This document shows, one piece after another, positions 61,316 to 64,000 of a stretch of DNA of 64,000 bases. Position 1 is the first letter of the stretch. Every line of letters begins with the position of its first letter. Origin of the DNA: Lewinellaceae bacterium (GTDB lineage: Bacteria > Bacteroidota > Bacteroidia > Chitinophagales > Saprospiraceae); the NCBI GenBank assembly GCA_020636215.1, contig JACJYG010000006.1, positions 620,001-684,000 of the forward strand, given 5' to 3'. A model generated the notes under the pieces. It made no database searches and was not told the DNA's origin. It worked only from the letters and a program-made list of their open reading frames with translations. The translations under genes and the position numbers were made by a program.

Positions 61316-62412
61316 GGATCTTATTCGTACTAGAGCATTTCTACCCCTACATCGGTGGCGCAGAGCGTTTGTTCTGGGAACTGGCCACGGCGCTGGCTGC
61401 CCAGGGGTACGAGGTTGGGGTCGTCACCACCCGCTTTCGGAAAGGCCTTCCCAAGGAGGAAGTACTGTCGGGTGTGAAGATATTCCGGGTGGATTGCCGC
61501 AACCGCTATTTGTTTTCCTTTGTCAGCCTGCCTGCCGTCCGGCGCCATCTCCGGGATTACGATCTGGTGCATACGACGTCCTATAACGCTGCTCTTCCGG
61601 CCTGGCTGGCGGCGCGTTTGGCGCGAAAACCAGTGGTTATTACCTTTCACGAGGCATGGGGTAGCTTGTGGTGGCGATTGCCGTTCGCCAATTTCTTTCA
61701 GCGCCTGGCCTTTTATTGCTGGGAGCAGTTACTGTTGCGCCTTCTATTCGAGCGTTTTGTCGCCGTGTCGGAATTTACCCGGCGGGAACTCATCCGGCAG
61801 GGGGTAGGGGAGCGTAAGGTAGCGCGCATTTATAACGGGCTTGACTATCAGGAGTTTGAGGGCTATACCCATGAGCCCCCTCCAGTCTTTACCTATACTT
61901 ATTTCGGCCGTTTGGGCATGTCGAAGGGCCTGGATCTGTTGTTGCCGGCGGCCCGGACAATGGCGACAGCCCATCCCGAAAGCCGCCTGAAGCTGATCCT
62001 GCCTACCTATCCCGAAGGCATGTACCAATGGGTGATGAACCGGATAAAAGAGCTGGATTTGGAAGCCCACATCCAATTATTGCACGACCTCCCGAAAGGC
62101 AGGCTCATGCAGGAGATATGCCAGTCTTCCTGTGTGGTCGTTCCGTCTTACAGCGAGGGCTTCTGTTTTGTGGCGGCCGAGGCGGTGGCCCTGGGGGCGC
62201 CGGTCATCTCTTCCGGTAAAGGTGCGTTGGAGGAAGTGGTAAGCGGCCGGTTTCTGGAGATGGGAAATATGAGTGCAGCCGCTTTGGCCGAAACTTTAGA
62301 GCAGGCTTACACCGGGCATTGGCAAGAGAAACCCCTTGTACGGTTTTCCCTTGCCAATTCGGTAGAAGCGTATATCAAGCTATACCGGGAAATAGCTTCC
62401 GGAATTAATTAA
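61312..62412 (+). CDS. GT4 family glycosyltransferase (GTG start)
   Basis: The GTG at 61312 overlaps the DUF2304 stop (GTGA) and gives 366 residues starting with the GT4 motif RILFVLEHFYPYIGGAERLF (in parts). A longer frame from 61186 would run through the DUF2304 gene and is rejected. The donor half shows TYFGRLGMSKGLDLLLPA and VVPSYSEGFCFVAAEAVALG. It is the last gene of the plus-strand glycan unit. Its end overlaps the convergent lipoprotein gene by 4 bases. Confidence 0.92.
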   Translation: MRILFVLEHFYPYIGGAERLFWELATALAAQGYEVGVVTTRFRKGLPKEEVLSGVKIFRVDCRNRYLFSFVSLPAVRRHLRDYDLVHTTSYNAALPAWLAARLARKPVVITFHEAWGSLWWRLPFANFFQRLAFYCWEQLLLRLLFERFVAVSEFTRRELIRQGVGERKVARIYNGLDYQEFEGYTHEPPPVFTYTYFGRLGMSKGLDLLLPAARTMATAHPESRLKLILPTYPEGMYQWVMNRIKELDLEAHIQLLHDLPKGRLMQEICQSSCVVVPSYSEGFCFVAAEAVALGAPVISSGKGALEEVVSGRFLEMGNMSAAALAETLEQAYTGHWQEKPLVRFSLANSVEAYIKLYREIASGIN

Positions 62413-62792
62413 TTTCCATCCTTATTGCCGCGGCTTTCGCGCATCCCATCAAGGGCTGCCTGCTGCTCAGGAGTGAGGACGTTATTGTAGAGGTCCTTTT
62501 GAAAGTCCTGGCGCATAGCGCGGCGCTCTTCCTTGGAGGTGACGCCTGCAAAATCGTATTTGGCGGCAATTTCCTGGAGTTTCGCCTGCTGGGCCTCATC
62601 CAGGGTAATTCCCATTTTATTGAACTGGTCGTTGGCGCGGGCCACAACATCAATATCTCTGGCTTGGCCTTCCTTGTTCTCCGGGTTTTCAGTAGTGACC
62701 TCCTTTGCTCCCTGTGATTTGGAAGATTGGGAACAGCTGCTCAGGCCAATGGCCAGGGCGATCACTAGGAAAAATAACATCCTCTTTTTCAT
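62409..62792 (-). CDS. Small lipoprotein with LTXXQ-like domain
   Basis: The 127-residue lipoprotein has lipobox GLSSC (Cys20), then a low-complexity linker (about 21-50), then a helical domain (about 55-115) with ITLDEAQQAKL and YNNVLTPEQQAAL, the two LTxxQ-like motifs of Spy/CpxP-type periplasmic proteins. The same order of motifs is found in the loop insert of the 1070-residue membrane protein 4 kb upstream. The gene is convergent with the glycan unit and is preceded by a 14-bp palindrome (62830-62843). Confidence 0.85.
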   Translation of the reverse strand: MKKRMLFFLVIALAIGLSSCSQSSKSQGAKEVTTENPENKEGQARDIDVVARANDQFNKMGITLDEAQQAKLQEIAAKYDFAGVTSKEERRAMRQDFQKDLYNNVLTPEQQAALDGMRESRGNKDGN

Positions 62793-63130
62793 GGTGCAGA
62801 TTATTTTTGCGCGTAAAGATAAAGTTTAGTTGAGTATACTCAAACCCTTTGTGAAGCATCAGTGCTAATAATAGCTGTTAAGGGTTATTTTGTTAGCCCG
62901 AATGATGGAATTTGGACTAACAAATAAATAGCTTATGGCTGCTTCCAATAAAGGGAAAGGGCTTCCCTTAATAATAACTTAAAGATAAAATAACATTCTC
63001 CTGTCCGATTAATATTGCACTTCTACTTAGATTCACATTCAGGTCTTGGCCTGAGCCGTCCCAAATTTTGAACAGTTGTGGCTGTATATTGGCTCCTGTT
63101 TCAGTTTCACAAAGGTAAACTTCAATGATC
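62793..63130. promoter_or_regulatory. Intergenic region with TTGAGTATACTCAA palindrome
   Basis: A perfect 14-bp palindrome TTGAGTATACTCAA lies at 62830-62843, 38 bases upstream of the lipoprotein start, as expected of an operator. A 7-bp hairpin AAGGGAA/TTCCCTT is at 62951-62969. AAAGGTAAA shortly before the SusC-like start is probably its A-rich ribosome binding region. No gene is visible. Confidence 0.5.
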
Positions 63131-64000
63131 ATGCGAAATTTCCAACTTTCAACCGTTTTTTTGGAAAAAGGAAAAGCGGTATTCACCCTGCTTTTTCTTT
63201 TTTTCCTGTCGGCCCTGCAGGCGCAGCATATCGTACGCGGTACGGTTACCGACCAAGACAATGGCTCGCCGCTGATTGGGGTCAGCGTCTTCGAAGAAAG
63301 CACCCCTTCCAATGGAACAGTTACGGACATCGATGGGAAATTCAGCTTGAAGGTGAGCTCGGATCAGGCTACCATCGTAGCTTCCTATGTCGGTTTCGAA
63401 CGCGAGCGCGTACCGCTGGAAGGGAGGGCCGAGTTGGCCATTGCAATGTATGCCTCGATCACCCTCGATGAGGTTGTCGTAACCGCTTTAGGCATTCAGC
63501 GGGAGAAAAAGGCGCTCGGTTATGCCACCCAGTCGCTTAGCGGGGATGAACTCAGCGCCGTGCGGTCAACCAATCTTATCAACAGCCTTTCGGGAAAACT
63601 GGCGGGAGTGCAGGTGGTAGGCGCGAGCAACGGCATAGCGAGTTCCTCGCGCGTGGTGATCCGGGGCGAAAACTCACTGAATATCAACAATAATTCTCCC
63701 TTGTTCGTGGTTGACGGTATCCCGGTCAATAATAACATCTATGGCGTTGGCAGCAGCAGCATCGACCAGGCCGATATGCCAACCGACTACGGCAACGGCG
63801 CAGCGGAGATCAATCCCGAAGACATCGAATCCGTCAACGTTTTGAAAGGCGCGGCGGCATCTGCCCTTTACGGCGCACGCGCGGCCAACGGCGTTATCGT
63901 CATCACCACCAAATCGGGTAAGGAACAACAGGGCCTGGGCGTTAGCTTTTCTTCTTCGACCCTTTTCAGCAACCCGCTGCGCCTGCCCGATGTGCAGAAC
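63131..64000 (+). CDS. SusC/RagA-type TonB-linked outer-membrane protein (3' partial)
   Basis: From ATG 63131 the frame stays open to the window end (290 residues). It shows a signal peptide ending ALQAQ, the CarboxypepD_reg-like domain (VRGTVTDQDNGSPLIGVSV, about 33-51; SYVGFERE), TonB-box region LDEVVVTALGIQREKKALGYA and a plug domain with INSLSGKLAGVQV, SRVVIRGENSL, FVVDGIPVNN and LKGAAASALYGARAANGVI. This combination is diagnostic of the SusC/RagA family. The SusD partner would lie downstream of the window. Confidence 0.95.
   Translation, partial: MRNFQLSTVFLEKGKAVFTLLFLFFLSALQAQHIVRGTVTDQDNGSPLIGVSVFEESTPSNGTVTDIDGKFSLKVSSDQATIVASYVGFERERVPLEGRAELAIAMYASITLDEVVVTALGIQREKKALGYATQSLSGDELSAVRSTNLINSLSGKLAGVQVVGASNGIASSSRVVIRGENSLNINNNSPLFVVDGIPVNNNIYGVGSSSIDQADMPTDYGNGAAEINPEDIESVNVLKGAAASALYGARAANGVIVITTKSGKEQQGLGVSFSSSTLFSNPLRLPDVQN

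Overview
The window looks like chromosomal DNA of a marine-type Bacteroidota, most likely class Saprospiria (Lewinella/Phaeodactylibacter-like). The support is a giant T9SS-sorted surface protein, a SusC/RagA-type receptor, a second TonB-dependent receptor, many lipoproteins with short lipoboxes, A-rich ribosome binding regions and roughly 50-55% GC coding sequence. The taxonomic call is inference; there is no rRNA in the window.

Layout. 0-6 kb: the 3' part of a giant Cys-rich secreted protein carrying a 750-codon internal duplication. 6.3-7.2 kb: a DUF4240-like protein and a small orphan nuclease/toxin-like protein. 7.2-8.3 kb: a gene-free zone full of inverted and tandem repeats. 8.3-17.7 kb: housekeeping genes, namely a Crp/Fnr regulator, DUF983, a methyltransferase, ArsR, a Ktr/Trk potassium uptake pair, tRNA-Leu(GAG), an MlaE/MlaF-like lipid transporter, a lactonase lipoprotein and an SDR. 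17.9-20.4 kb: an operon of an iodotyrosine-deiodinase-like flavoprotein, a TANGO2/NRDE protein and an ATP-grasp enzyme. 21-29.6 kb: a tripartite RND efflux operon (TolC, adaptor, pump) that continues into its own response regulator and histidine kinase and an esterase, with a 12-bp inverted repeat upstream. 29.8-34.7 kb: a PepSY-like lipoprotein, a GIY-YIG protein, a Qnr-like pentapeptide protein and a TonB-dependent receptor. 35.8-39.6 kb: a compact operon of a PAS kinase, a stand-alone receiver and an unknown membrane protein. 39.9-43.9 kb: an amidohydrolase, an MFS transporter and a GH130-like lipoprotein.

44-62.4 kb is a surface-glycan locus. It has an ABC-2 exporter pair, an MBOAT-SGNH acyltransferase fusion, four stand-alone sulfotransferases in two tandem-duplicated pairs, a sulfotransferase-GT4 fusion, three further GT4-type glycosyltransferases, a 1070-residue membrane GT-C-like protein and a GT2/DUF2304 pair. 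Together these suggest synthesis, sulfation, acylation and export of a sulfated polysaccharide. A small lipoprotein gene converges on its end and shares a domain with a loop of the GT-C-like protein. The window ends inside a SusC-like receptor gene.

The intergenic DNA is unusual. It holds a 101-bp perfect direct repeat 11 kb apart, a 59-bp inverted companion, a ~215-bp fold-back element, a MITE-like element, IS-end-like fragments, a REP-like cluster, and at least a dozen short-period tandem repeats at gene junctions.
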